From Archangium lansingense (GTDB lineage: Bacteria; Myxococcota; Myxococcia; Myxococcales; Myxococcaceae), in contig NZ_JAPNKA010000001.1 of NCBI RefSeq assembly GCF_026626635.1, positions 2,914,001 through 2,978,000 on the forward strand: 64,000 bases of DNA, written 5' to 3'. Positions 26,010 to 35,071 of this stretch are shown here, piece after piece. Made by a program: the position numbers and the translations under genes. Within the stretch, counting starts at the first letter, position 1. Each line of letters begins with the position of its first letter. The notes beneath the pieces were generated by a model. The model was given only the letters and a program-made list of their open reading frames with translations. It ran no database searches and was not told where the DNA came from.

Positions 26010-26969
26010 ATGACATCCATTGACTGGCGCGCGCGGCTGACGGAGCGAGGCTTCCTGGGCGCCCGGCAGGTGCCGTGCATGCACGGGGCGGCGGTGTTGC
26101 GTTCCTGGGGCGAGACGCTCGCAGCCGAGGCGGCTCTGCGTGAGCTGCTCGGACGCGCGCCGGAGGATGAGGGGGCGCTGCGGGCGTTGATGAAGCTCCT
26201 GCTCGAGACGGGACGCTCCGAGGAGTGCGTGCCTTTGCGTCGCCGCCTCCACGCCAGGCGCTGCCGGGAGCTGGGAATTCCGGAGGACCAGTGGGAGGCC
26301 TCCGTCTCCTTCCTGGAGGCCGCCGAGACGGGAGCCTCCGAAACGGCGCGCGCCGCCGACCCCTACGTGGCTGCGCTCTTTGATCAGTACGCCTCCCACT
26401 TCGACGACAAGCTGCGCGGTGATCTCGCGTACCGTGGGCCCGAGCACGTCCTTGACGCAGTCCGCGAGACGCTCGGGGGACGGAGCGGGCTGGATGTGCT
26501 GGAGCTGGGCTGTGGAACCGGGCTGGCCGGCGTGCTGTTGCGGCCCCTGGCCCGGCGCCTGTCGGGCATCGACCTGTCTCCGGGCATGCTGGCGCGAGCG
26601 CGCGAGCGCGGCGTGTACGACGCCCTGCACACGGGCGAGATCACCGCGTGGCTCGCCGCGTCTGAGTCACGACACGACCTGATCGCCGCCGTGGACGTGC
26701 TGGTGTACTTCGGCGCCCTGGAGACGCTCTTCGCGCATGTGGCCCAGCGGCTCGCGCCCGGCGGCCTGTTTGCCTTTACGGTGGAGAAGGGCCTCGGGCC
26801 CGGTTACCAGCTCCAGCCCACCGGTCGCTATGTGCACCGAGTGGACTATCTGCGCGCGTGTGCCCGCGAGGCGGGACTGGCCCCCCTGTTGGAGCGCGAG
26901 GCCGTGCTACGGACCGAGCGGGGCGAGCCCGTCATCGGCCACGTGGTGGTGTTGAGCGCCAGCGCCTGA
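26010..26969 (+). CDS. SAM-dependent methyltransferase with helical N-terminus
   Basis: This 319-residue protein has an N-terminal TPR-like helical part (AEAALRELLGRAPEDEGALR, about 35-90) and a class I methyltransferase domain with motif I LDVLELGCGTGLAGVLL (about 155-170), GIDLSPGMLARARE and VDVLVYFGALETLF. Such TPR-methyltransferases are common in proteobacteria; the substrate is unknown. A good ribosome site (GGAAGGAC) precedes ATG 26010. It is divergent from the T6SS operon by 110 bp and meets the OmpA-like gene tail to tail with no gap. Confidence 0.85.
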   Translation: MTSIDWRARLTERGFLGARQVPCMHGAAVLRSWGETLAAEAALRELLGRAPEDEGALRALMKLLLETGRSEECVPLRRRLHARRCRELGIPEDQWEASVSFLEAAETGASETARAADPYVAALFDQYASHFDDKLRGDLAYRGPEHVLDAVRETLGGRSGLDVLELGCGTGLAGVLLRPLARRLSGIDLSPGMLARARERGVYDALHTGEITAWLAASESRHDLIAAVDVLVYFGALETLFAHVAQRLAPGGLFAFTVEKGLGPGYQLQPTGRYVHRVDYLRACAREAGLAPLLEREAVLRTERGEPVIGHVVVLSASA

Positions 26970-28418
26970 CTATTGGGTCGTGCTCCGGCTCACGGGGGGC
27001 TTGGGCGGCTCGGTGAGGACATAGACCTCGGCCCGGCGGTTGAGCTGGCGCGCTTCGTCGGCGCGGCTGGAGGCCGCTGGCCACTTCGAGCCGAAGCCGC
27101 GGATCTTCAGTTGCTCGGCGGACACCCCCCGGGCGGTGAGGTAACGCCGCACCGCCTGCGCCCGCCGCAGCGACAGCAGCCGGTCCGTTCCGTCATCATC
27201 CTCTGCGTCCGTGTGGCCTTCGATGACGACGGTGGCGCCCTCCGGCAGCCTCTGGAGCATCAGCGCCACCCGGTCCAGCAGCGGCAGCACCTTGGGCAGC
27301 TCCGCGCTGCCATCCTCGAAGAGGACCGTGCCATGCAGCGCGAACTGCTCGGTGGAGTTGCCCTGGAGGGGCTGCTGCGAGTCGGGCTCGGCGAAGTCGA
27401 GCGTGTCGAGGTCCCAGGTCCTGACGGGCTGGGGTCCGCGCTCATTGCCTCCCACGGTGGGTTGTCCCGCGTTCTGGAGCTGCGCGGACGAGCTGTCCTC
27501 GAGGAACACGAGCCGGGGCGGTGGCTCCATGCTGTAGGCCAGGCCGGCCACCACGCGGAAGCGCGGCATGCCCGGGATGGAGCCGAGGCCCGGCCCCCCC
27601 AGGGCGAAGACCTCGATGCCGGAGCCGAGCGTGTAGTGCAGGCCGCCCAGCACCTCCACCGCGGCCTTGGTGGACAGGAGCGTGGCCCGCGCGGAGAGCT
27701 CCGCCCGGAGCGGCGCGCTCTCGGTGCTCAGCCCCGCGCCCACGCGAATCTCGGGGCTGGCCGCAGAGCCCTGGCCCTCGCTCAGGCCGAGCGGAATCTC
27801 GCGGTGCAGCAGCACGCCCGCCTCGAGCGACGGCCGCACCCAGCCCACCTTTCCTCCCACCGCCATGCGGGCGAGGAAGCGCAGCCCTGAGTCCCGCGAC
27901 AGTGCCAGCGCGTTGCCCAGCGGCAGGCCGAAGCCCACGTCCAGGGCCAGGTCCACGGGTTGCCGCTCGCGCTGGGACAGCAGCCCCACGCGCGCCTGGA
28001 GGTACGGGGTGCCGAGCCCCTGGGCCGCGGGCGCGGAGATGCCCGCGGAGCTCAAGTCCTCCCCCTTCTGCCAGAGCACCACGGGAACCTGCGCGCTCAG
28101 CTCGAGCCACGAGAGCGCCGTGTAGCTGCCCGACAGCAGGCCCACGACCTTGTCGCCCACCACCGCCAGCGATTGGTCCTGGTCCAGCAGCACCAGGGGC
28201 TGACGCTGGTAGTTGCCGAGCACCATCAGGCGCAGGCCACCGGGGACCATCAGCGCGCCGCCGCCGGCCAGCATCGCGCCCCGTCCCGGGTTGGGCTCCA
28301 GGCGCTCCAGCTCGAAGCCCGGCAGCGTGTCGGTGGTCGTCTCCGTCTGGGCGAGGGCCACCGGTGCGGCCAGCAGGGCGAGCGCGAGGGCCGCGCGGTG
28401 AAAAGGGCTTGCATCCAT
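26970..28418 (-). CDS. OmpA-family outer-membrane protein
   Basis: This 482-residue protein starts at ATG 28418 with a signal peptide (MDASPFHRAALALALLAAPV, cleaved near ALA-Q). It has a beta-barrel-like middle (PSLEAGVLLHREI, and a GLGTPYLQARVGLL-type strand pattern) and a C-terminal OmpA peptidoglycan-binding domain (about 350-475): VLFEDGSAELPKVLPLL, VVIEGHTDAEDDDGTDRLLS, RRAQAVRRYLTARGVS, GFGSKWP, NRRAEVYV. It probably anchors the envelope to peptidoglycan. It lies near but outside the T6SS operon and is convergent with the methyltransferase. Confidence 0.85.
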   Translation of the reverse strand: MDASPFHRAALALALLAAPVALAQTETTTDTLPGFELERLEPNPGRGAMLAGGGALMVPGGLRLMVLGNYQRQPLVLLDQDQSLAVVGDKVVGLLSGSYTALSWLELSAQVPVVLWQKGEDLSSAGISAPAAQGLGTPYLQARVGLLSQRERQPVDLALDVGFGLPLGNALALSRDSGLRFLARMAVGGKVGWVRPSLEAGVLLHREIPLGLSEGQGSAASPEIRVGAGLSTESAPLRAELSARATLLSTKAAVEVLGGLHYTLGSGIEVFALGGPGLGSIPGMPRFRVVAGLAYSMEPPPRLVFLEDSSSAQLQNAGQPTVGGNERGPQPVRTWDLDTLDFAEPDSQQPLQGNSTEQFALHGTVLFEDGSAELPKVLPLLDRVALMLQRLPEGATVVIEGHTDAEDDDGTDRLLSLRRAQAVRRYLTARGVSAEQLKIRGFGSKWPAASSRADEARQLNRRAEVYVLTEPPKPPVSRSTTQ

Positions 28419-28460
28419 GGGTTCGGCTATCTTAGCGCGGCGCCTCATCTGGAGGGTGCC

Positions 28461-30617
28461 ATGATCCGAATCCGTTGTGTGGTCTGGATGTGCCTGGGCC
28501 TGCTGGCCGCCTGTGGGTCCCTGGTACCGGAGGCACCTCCGGCCCCGGCGACCGTCACCGCCCGTCTGGGTGGAGCCCTCCAGGTGTCCCCCGCGCCCCT
28601 CGAGTTCGGTACCCGGAAGGTTGGCACCGCGAACGATCTGTCGGTCACGGTGACGAACACGGACCCCATCGAGGACATCACTGTGTCCTCGCTCCAGATC
28701 GTGCGCGATCCGAATGGGAGCACTGGGCCCTTCATGCTCTCCTCCGTTCCCGTCACCCCGCTCACCTTGAAGGCAGGGGCGTCGGCGAGCCTCAAGGTGC
28801 GGTTCGCCCCCTCGGGGGCGGGGAACTTCTTCGGGAGGCTGGAGCTTACGAGCGATGTGACCACGTCGCTCTCCTCCGTGGAGCTCTCCGGCACCGGAAC
28901 CGTCGACACGCCGCCCTTCGTCCTCAGCCCTTCCTTGATCGACTTCGGCGTACGGCGGCCAGGCAGCCCCAGCACCCAGCTTCAGGTGACGGTGCGCAAC
29001 ACGAGCTCCGCGACCGTGGTCATCACGAAGGTCCTCTCTACCCAGGGGGCTTTCTCGGTGGTGGGGCCGAGCACTCCCTTCCCCATAGACACGGGAGCCA
29101 CCGAGACCCTCAATCTGGTCTTCACTCCCTCTAGCCTCGAGCAGTTCTCGGGCGAGCTGATTGTCGAGAACGACAAGCCCCTCACTGCTCACGTCTCCTT
29201 GTCGGGCTCCGGCGGGCAGCCCTCGCTCGCGGTGGTGCCTGACGGTGGCTTCCTCGAGTTCGAGGTGCATGCGGGCGTCCCCTCCTCGCTCCCCGTCACC
29301 CTCACCAACGAGGGCAAGCTCCCGCTCACCGTGAACTCGGTGGGGCTGACTGGACATGACGCGGCGTTCTTCTCGCTGGCCCTGCCCACGCTTCCCCTCA
29401 CGCTGAATCCAAGCGCCTCCACGCTGGTTCCGGTGACCTTCAGCCCGACCACGCAGCGGCACTACCTGGCGGGGATGGTGGTCTCGTCAGACGATCCCAA
29501 GCAACCGACACTGTTCATGGAACTGGTGGGCTACAGCGTCTGCTCGGATCTCGAGTTCTCGCCAGGCCTGTTGGACTTCGGTGTGCAGCTCCAGGGCACA
29601 TCCTCCGTGGCCAGGTCCCTGAGAATCACCAATGGCCCGTGGTTGCCGGTGACGGTCTCCAGGCTGGAGATCGAGGGGTTGGGGACCTCCCCGTTCTCAC
29701 TGGTGCCGCCGCCAGCCCTTCCCTTCACGCTGCCGGAGAATCAATCCAAAGCGCTGTCGGTGACCTTCACTCCCACGGAGACCGGACAGGCCCATGCCCG
29801 GCTGGTGGTGACGTGCGATGAGCCAGGAGCGCCCAAGGTGGTGTTGGACTTGAGTGGGACGGGCATCTCCTCGGTGCTCTCCGTCTCGCGCCCTCAGCTG
29901 GATTTCGGGACGGTGGTCCTGCCGGGTTTCGCCGCCGGCCAGTTCACGCTCACCAACATCAGCCAGGAGAGCATTCAGCTGGACGAGCCCAGGCTGGAAA
30001 ACCAGGACCCGCCGGCCCAGTTCCGCGCCAACCTGGAGACGGACGTGCTCGGTCCCGGCGAGTCCATCAGCGTCGACGTGTTCTACGAGCCCGGTGTGTC
30101 CACCGCGGCCTATGCCACCCTGGTCTTCGATACCGTGGTGCCAAAGCTTCCCCGCGCCGCGCAGGTGGGCCTGCGCGGCCAGGCGTTGGACAGCCTGCTG
30201 GAGATGGAGCCCGTCGATGCGCTGTTGGACTTCGGCCGGGTGGACGTGGGCAAGAGCAGCCAGTCCCGGGAGGTCCGCATCACCAACCGCTACAGCACGC
30301 CGCGGCAGGTGTCGGTGAGGGAGCTCACCCAGGACGTCTTCAAGGTGGACGCGAGTGGGTTGAAGGCTCCCATTGCTCCGGGCCAGACGGCCACGGTCGG
30401 AGTGACTTTCGCGCCCAAGAAGGCGGGGCTCATCGAGGGCGAGCTGCACCTGCAGGCCTCGGGTGATGAAGAGCCCCTCATCCTGACGCTCAAGGGGGAT
30501 GGACGCTCCATCGGGCTGGAGGGCGGGTCGGGCTGCGGCAGCACCGGAGGCGGCCTCGCGGTGCCAGCCCTGCTGGCGCTGCTGGTGCTGGGCTCGCGGC
30601 GGCGCGCGAGGGGTTGA
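28461..30617 (+). CDS. choice-of-anchor-D repeat lipoprotein with MYXO-CTERM tail
   Basis: This 718-residue protein starts MIRIRCVVWMCLGLLAACGS, a lipoprotein signal with Cys18. It then has about six HYDIN/ASPM-like choice-of-anchor-D repeats of ~100-110 residues, each opening like PLEFGTRKVG, LIDFGVRRPG, LLDFGVQLQG, QLDFGTVVLPG or LLDFGRVDVG. The C-terminus is a MYXO-CTERM signal: SGCGSTGGG, a hydrophobic stretch LAVPALLALLVLG, then RRRARG. MYXO-CTERM proteins are cleaved and retained at the myxobacterial surface. ATG 28461 follows GGAGGG. Confidence 0.9.
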   Translation: MIRIRCVVWMCLGLLAACGSLVPEAPPAPATVTARLGGALQVSPAPLEFGTRKVGTANDLSVTVTNTDPIEDITVSSLQIVRDPNGSTGPFMLSSVPVTPLTLKAGASASLKVRFAPSGAGNFFGRLELTSDVTTSLSSVELSGTGTVDTPPFVLSPSLIDFGVRRPGSPSTQLQVTVRNTSSATVVITKVLSTQGAFSVVGPSTPFPIDTGATETLNLVFTPSSLEQFSGELIVENDKPLTAHVSLSGSGGQPSLAVVPDGGFLEFEVHAGVPSSLPVTLTNEGKLPLTVNSVGLTGHDAAFFSLALPTLPLTLNPSASTLVPVTFSPTTQRHYLAGMVVSSDDPKQPTLFMELVGYSVCSDLEFSPGLLDFGVQLQGTSSVARSLRITNGPWLPVTVSRLEIEGLGTSPFSLVPPPALPFTLPENQSKALSVTFTPTETGQAHARLVVTCDEPGAPKVVLDLSGTGISSVLSVSRPQLDFGTVVLPGFAAGQFTLTNISQESIQLDEPRLENQDPPAQFRANLETDVLGPGESISVDVFYEPGVSTAAYATLVFDTVVPKLPRAAQVGLRGQALDSLLEMEPVDALLDFGRVDVGKSSQSREVRITNRYSTPRQVSVRELTQDVFKVDASGLKAPIAPGQTATVGVTFAPKKAGLIEGELHLQASGDEEPLILTLKGDGRSIGLEGGSGCGSTGGGLAVPALLALLVLGSRRRARG

Positions 30618-30638
30618 GCTGGGGCCGGGGACCAGCTC
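30616..30638. terminator. hairpin between convergent genes
   Basis: A perfect 7-bp stem GAGCTGG/CCAGCTC with a 9-nt loop overlaps the TGA of the anchor-D gene and lies before the 3' end of the HEAT lipoprotein gene. No strong T-run is present, so its role as a bidirectional terminator is inferred. Confidence 0.4.
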
Positions 30639-30656
30639 AGTTGAAAAGGGGCCCTC

Positions 30657-32252
30657 TCAGGTCTTCTGCCGCTGCAGGCGCGCCACCAGCCGGCGCAGAT
30701 CCTCGTTCGCCCTCACGTACTCCGTGCTGCTCTTCTCGTCGGCGAGCTGATTCTCCAGCGTGGGCAGCGCGCTGCGCGCCAGGGCCGCGGCGTCCTTCGC
30801 ATCCTCCACCAGCCACTCCGCCCCGAGGATGAGTGCCATCCGCGTGTTTGGATCTTTCTCCGTCATCCGCGCCAGCAGCGCCCCCACGTGCGTCGCCGAC
30901 TTGCCTCGCCCCACCTCTAGCGCCGCGCGCGCCACCACGCCCTTGTCCGCGTCCCCCAGCTTCTTCACCCAGCAGCCCGTATCCGTCCCGCACTCCTTGG
31001 CCGCCTCCAGCCGCTTGCCGTGCTGGGCGATCAGCTCCACCCGCTTCTTCCCCAGTGCCGCCGGGTTTCCACACCCCTCGCCTCCCAGGGCCTCGCACTC
31101 TGCTGCTGTTCTCGCCGGCTCCGCCGCCGCCAGTTTCTCCAGCACCGGCTTCTCCCGCGCGTCTCCCAGCATCGTCAGGGCCTCGAGGGCCGCCTCGCGC
31201 GCGTACCAGTCCCCCAGGCCCGCAGCCTTCTCCAGCGCCGGCAGCGCCTCGCGTCCGCCCAGCCGCGCCAGCGCGTACGTGTATTCCCCGCGCACCCCCG
31301 CATCCGGCTCGGACACCAGCGCCGCCAGAGGCTTCACCGCCGCCGCCGAGCGCATCCTCGCCAGCGCATCCGCTGCCCGCGTCCGGACGATGGCCTGGAT
31401 TCGCGGATCCTCGTGCTTGAACTCGAGCTGCTTCACCAGTGTCGTCTCCGCCCGGTGCTCTCGCAGGTCTCCCAGCAACTGTGCCGCCTTGAAGGAGTAG
31501 CTCGCGGGATTGATGCCATGGCGCTGGGCCCAGCTCGACAGCTCGGTGTCCTTGCCCTCCAACACCGCGAGCAGCGCATCCGACGCAGGCTGGCCCAACT
31601 GGAAGAGCGAGAACGAGCTCTCCACGTAGAAGGACACCCCCCGGCGCTCCTTCGTCAGCATCCGCATCAGCACCGGCACTGCCCGTGCGTCCCCGATACG
31701 GCCCAGTGCTTCGATGGCCTTCTTGTTCAAGAAGAGCTCGGACCCCTCATCGGTGGCCAGCGCCATGAGCGGTTCCACGGCTTCTTTCACGCGCATCCGG
31801 CCCAGGGCCTCCACGGCTTCGATTCGCGTGTAGTTGTCCCGGGCCTTCAGCAGCTTCATCAGCATTGGCACTGCCTTGGGGTCGCCAATCTCTCCCAACG
31901 CCGACGCCAGTTCCTTGTTCATCAGGTTGCCGGCCGAGTCCGTCACGCTCAGGTCTACCGCATTGCCCAGCGGCTCCACCGAGGCCGGGTTCTTCACGTC
32001 GGCGAGCGCCCGCGCCACCGAGGCCTTCACCTCCGGCTTCTCGTCCGACGCGAGCTGCCCGTGCAGGAAGGGCAGGAAGCTCGCGTTGAGGTTGCCCGAG
32101 CTGCGCAGGGTTTCGATTACCCGGACCTTGTCCTGCGCCCGCCGGGCCTTGCCCAGTGTCTTTTCCCAGTAGTCCGGGGAGGCCGGGTCCACCTTGCACC
32201 CGGAAAGAAGGAGCACGAGCGCCAGGCTCGATGCGGCAAGTAGGCGAGACAT
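30657..32252 (-). CDS. HEAT-repeat lipoprotein
   Basis: This 531-residue protein starts MSRLLAASSLALVLLLSGC (lipobox LSGC, Cys19). It then has about ten HEAT/PBS-lyase-type helical repeats (VKASVARALADVKNPASVEP, IEALGRIGDARAVPVLMRML, YALARLGGREALPALEKAA). Two Cys pairs occur in the C-terminal part (AAECEALGGEGC, then ECGTDTGC). It is probably a periplasm- or surface-exposed scaffold; the partner is unknown. Confidence 0.85.
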   Translation of the reverse strand: MSRLLAASSLALVLLLSGCKVDPASPDYWEKTLGKARRAQDKVRVIETLRSSGNLNASFLPFLHGQLASDEKPEVKASVARALADVKNPASVEPLGNAVDLSVTDSAGNLMNKELASALGEIGDPKAVPMLMKLLKARDNYTRIEAVEALGRMRVKEAVEPLMALATDEGSELFLNKKAIEALGRIGDARAVPVLMRMLTKERRGVSFYVESSFSLFQLGQPASDALLAVLEGKDTELSSWAQRHGINPASYSFKAAQLLGDLREHRAETTLVKQLEFKHEDPRIQAIVRTRAADALARMRSAAAVKPLAALVSEPDAGVRGEYTYALARLGGREALPALEKAAGLGDWYAREAALEALTMLGDAREKPVLEKLAAAEPARTAAECEALGGEGCGNPAALGKKRVELIAQHGKRLEAAKECGTDTGCWVKKLGDADKGVVARAALEVGRGKSATHVGALLARMTEKDPNTRMALILGAEWLVEDAKDAAALARSALPTLENQLADEKSSTEYVRANEDLRRLVARLQRQKT

Positions 32253-32348
32253 GAGACCCCCCGATGGGTTGTAGGTGCGTTCCCTGTAAACCCATCCTGT
32301 CGGAAGGGGCAAACCGACCCCGGAGATTGGAGTACGCTGCTCAACGCC

Positions 32349-32948
32349 ATGTCCGTCGATACTCAACCTTCCACCCGTCCTCATGTTGTGCGCCGGAAAT
32401 ATCTGGTCGATGCCGGGTTCCAACTCCGGTACATGCTCCGGCTCGCCGCGCTCGGCGGAGGCGGGGTGCTGCTCGTCGGGGTGCTGGCGTACCGGGCGCA
32501 CAAGGCCGCGGTGGACAGCGGCGCCTCCCCCCTGGCCCTGGCCACCAGTGGCGAGACGATGTTGTGGCTCACCGGCCTGGGCGCGCTGTGCGTGGCGGGA
32601 CTGCTGGCCCTCATGGGGCTCGTGCTCACCCACCGCGTGGCCGGCCCTGTGTATGTGATGAGCCTCTACATCGCGACGCTTGCCGCCGGCCGCTACCCGC
32701 GCATGCGCCCGCTGCGCAAGAAGGACGAGCTGCGCGGCTTCTTCGACCGTTTCAGTGAGGCGGTGGACCGCATCCGCGAGCGCGAGGCCGAAGAGGCCCG
32801 GTTGCTCTCCGAGGTCATCGAGACCCTGCAGCCCTTGGCCACCACCCAGGAGACCCAGGCCGCGCTCAGCATCCTCGGCTCCATCCGTGCCCGGAAACGT
32901 CAGGCCACCGAAGGTCCCACCTCGGGTGCGCTGAAGTCCGTTGCCTGA
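32349..32948 (+). CDS. membrane protein with two TM helices and a HAMP-like segment
   Basis: This 199-residue protein has TM helices at about 30-50 (LAALGGGGVLLVGVLAY) and 72-95 (LWLTGLGALCVAGLLALMGL). A HAMP-like linker follows (HRVAGPVYVMSLYIATLAAG, including the typical Gly-Pro), then a helical coil ending around residue 170. It has no histidine-kinase, receptor or cyclase output domain. Stand-alone HAMP proteins are common in myxobacteria. It lies 31 nt upstream of fmt. Confidence 0.75.
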   Translation: MSVDTQPSTRPHVVRRKYLVDAGFQLRYMLRLAALGGGGVLLVGVLAYRAHKAAVDSGASPLALATSGETMLWLTGLGALCVAGLLALMGLVLTHRVAGPVYVMSLYIATLAAGRYPRMRPLRKKDELRGFFDRFSEAVDRIREREAEEARLLSEVIETLQPLATTQETQAALSILGSIRARKRQATEGPTSGALKSVA

Positions 32949-32979
32949 ATCGCCCGGGTGCAGCAGAAGACTCCCCTAT

Positions 32980-33915
32980 ATGACCCGCCCCCGCATCGTC
33001 TTCATGGGCACGCCCGAGTTCGCCGTGCCCTCCCTGGCCGCCCTCTTCGAACTCGGAGACGTGGTGGCCGTTGTTACCCAGCCGGACAAGCCCAAGGGCC
33101 GTGGACAGGCGCTCGCCATCTCCCCGGTAAAGGCCTACGCCCTCGAGCGCGGCGTGCCCGTGCTGCAGCCCCAGAAGCTGCGCACTCCTCCCTTCTCTGA
33201 GGAACTGCGCAAGCTCGCCCCGGACGTCGCCGTGGTGACGGCCTACGGCAAGATTCTTCCCAAGGATCTGCTGGAGACGCCGGTGAAGGGGTGCCTCAAC
33301 GTGCACGCCTCGCTGCTGCCGCGCTTCCGGGGTGCCGCCCCCATCCAGTGGGCCATCGCCCATGGAGATGCGGAGACGGGCGTGGCGCTGATGGTGATGG
33401 ACGAGGGCCTGGACACCGGCCCGGTGCTGGCCGAGAAGCGCATGCCCATCGCCCCGGACGAGACGAGCGCCACGCTTCACGACAAGTTGTCCAAGCTGGG
33501 CGGAGAGCTGCTGCGCGAGTGCCTCCCCGCGTACCTGCATGGCGAGCTGAAGCCGAAGCCGCAGCCCTCGGAGGGCGTGGTGCTCGCCCCCATCATTGAG
33601 AAGGAAGAGGGGAAGCTCGACTTCACGCGGCCGGCGGTGGTGCTGGAGCGGCGCTTGCGGGCCTTCACCCCCTGGCCGGGGGCTTTCACCACGCTGGAGG
33701 GCAAGCTGTTCAAGGTGCACCGGGCGAAGGTGGGGCAGGGACAGGGTGCGCCGGGCACGGTGGTGTCCGCGGGGCCACAGGGGCTGGAGGTGGCGTGTGG
33801 CGAGGGCTCGCTGGTGCTGCTGGAGGTGCAGCCCGAGGGCAAGCGGGTGATGACGGCGGGCGATTTCCTCTCTGGCCGCAAACTGGCGCCGGGCAGCCGG
33901 CCCTTCGAGACGTAG
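32980..33915 (+). CDS. fmt: methionyl-tRNA formyltransferase
   Basis: This 311-residue enzyme formylates initiator Met-tRNA. The family motifs are complete: FMGTPEFAVPSLAAL near the N-terminus, VVTAYGKILPKDLL, the catalytic NVHASLLPRFRGAAPIQWAI, and DEGLDTGPVL. The C-terminal OB-like domain (LRAFTPWPGAFTTLEGKLFK, then AGDFLSGRKLAPG) is present. Length is normal. No peptide deformylase gene lies next to it here. Confidence 0.97.
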   Translation: MTRPRIVFMGTPEFAVPSLAALFELGDVVAVVTQPDKPKGRGQALAISPVKAYALERGVPVLQPQKLRTPPFSEELRKLAPDVAVVTAYGKILPKDLLETPVKGCLNVHASLLPRFRGAAPIQWAIAHGDAETGVALMVMDEGLDTGPVLAEKRMPIAPDETSATLHDKLSKLGGELLRECLPAYLHGELKPKPQPSEGVVLAPIIEKEEGKLDFTRPAVVLERRLRAFTPWPGAFTTLEGKLFKVHRAKVGQGQGAPGTVVSAGPQGLEVACGEGSLVLLEVQPEGKRVMTAGDFLSGRKLAPGSRPFET

Positions 33916-33931
33916 GAAGAGGACACGCGAC

Positions 33932-34972
33932 ATGGGCAAGAGGCTGTTGGTACTGCACGGGCCGAACCTGAATCTGCTGGGTGAGCGGGAGGGCAGGCAG
34001 GGAGGGCGGCTGGCGGACCTCGATGCCGCCCTGCTGGCCCGGGCTACGGAGCTGGGGCTGGAGCTGAAGGTGGTGCAGTCCAACCATGAGGGCGTCCTGA
34101 TCGACACCCTGCATGCCGAGCGCTCCGGGCTGGATGGCGTGGTGGTGAGCCCCGCGGGTCTCTTCGGCTCCTACCCGCTCATGGAGGCGCTCGAGCTGGT
34201 GGGCGTGCCCGCCATCGAGGTGTACCTGGAGCGGCTCGGCGAGCGGGAGTCCGTGGTGGGCGAGGCCTGCGCCTCCACCATCGAGGGCCAGGGTTTTCAC
34301 TCGTACCTCGAGGCGCTCGAGCGCTTCGCCAGCGGTGACCTCGCCGGGGAGCTGACGGAGGAGGACGAGGAGGCGGTGGAGGAAGAAGAGGTCGCGGAGG
34401 ACGAGGAGACGGAGGGCGAAGAGGCCGCGGAGGACGATGGGGTGGTGGATGCGGCCTGGTCTGGAGACGACGAGGAGGCGGAGGAGGCAGGGAAGGGGAA
34501 GACGCTCGGGCGTAGCAAGAAGGACATCCCCCGGGAGAAGTCCCTGGCTGTGGCGCCAGCAAAGGCCCTCGCGCGCGCCGCTGATGCTCCGGCGAAGGCC
34601 CTGGCCCCGGTGAGTGGCTCTCGCAAGACGCTGGGCCGCAAGGGGGTGGAGGCTCCGGCCGCAGCTGGCACGCCTTCGAAGACGCTGGGCCGCAAGGCGA
34701 AGGGTGCGCAGGGGACTCCTGCGGCGAACTTCCTCACCCGGGCCCTGGTGCGGCAGAAGATCGCCGACCGGCTGGCGGGACGACTGACCCCGGCGGAGCT
34801 GGCGACGTGGGCTCGCTCGAAGTGGACGGACGTGCAGAGTGGGGCCCCGGCGGAGAGCGGCTACCGGGACCTGCTGGAGGACTATCTGCAGCGGCTCACC
34901 CTCTCCACCATGCCCACGAACAAGCTGTCGGACTCGGACCTGGTGGACATGATGACCCGGTTGGAAGGGTGA
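33932..34972 (+). CDS. degenerate type II dehydroquinase fused to a KTLGRK-repeat linker and unknown C-terminal domain
   Basis: This 346-residue protein has an N-terminal ~145 residues with the type II 3-dehydroquinate dehydratase fold (LLVLHGPNLNLLGERE, VQSNHEGVLIDTLH, IEVYLERLGERES, TIEGQGFHSYLEALERF). The active-site loops are changed: the catalytic Tyr of the xYG loop is lost (EGRQGG), and the N-P-G-A-Y-T-H-T block reads SPAGLFGSY, without the Asn and the general-acid His. A ~55-residue acidic linker, three KTLGR copies (about 190, 230 and 250) and a helical C-terminus (about 265-346) follow. It is 16 nt after fmt. Confidence 0.8.
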   Translation: MGKRLLVLHGPNLNLLGEREGRQGGRLADLDAALLARATELGLELKVVQSNHEGVLIDTLHAERSGLDGVVVSPAGLFGSYPLMEALELVGVPAIEVYLERLGERESVVGEACASTIEGQGFHSYLEALERFASGDLAGELTEEDEEAVEEEEVAEDEETEGEEAAEDDGVVDAAWSGDDEEAEEAGKGKTLGRSKKDIPREKSLAVAPAKALARAADAPAKALAPVSGSRKTLGRKGVEAPAAAGTPSKTLGRKAKGAQGTPAANFLTRALVRQKIADRLAGRLTPAELATWARSKWTDVQSGAPAESGYRDLLEDYLQRLTLSTMPTNKLSDSDLVDMMTRLEG

Positions 34973-35071
34973 GGGGCTGTCCCGCACCGAGCGCCACAAC
35001 CCGGGGCCGCTTCACCTCCTGAGCTCCGAGGTCCTGGTTTCCAGGCCTTGCTCCTTGTTTGGATGAGAGCC

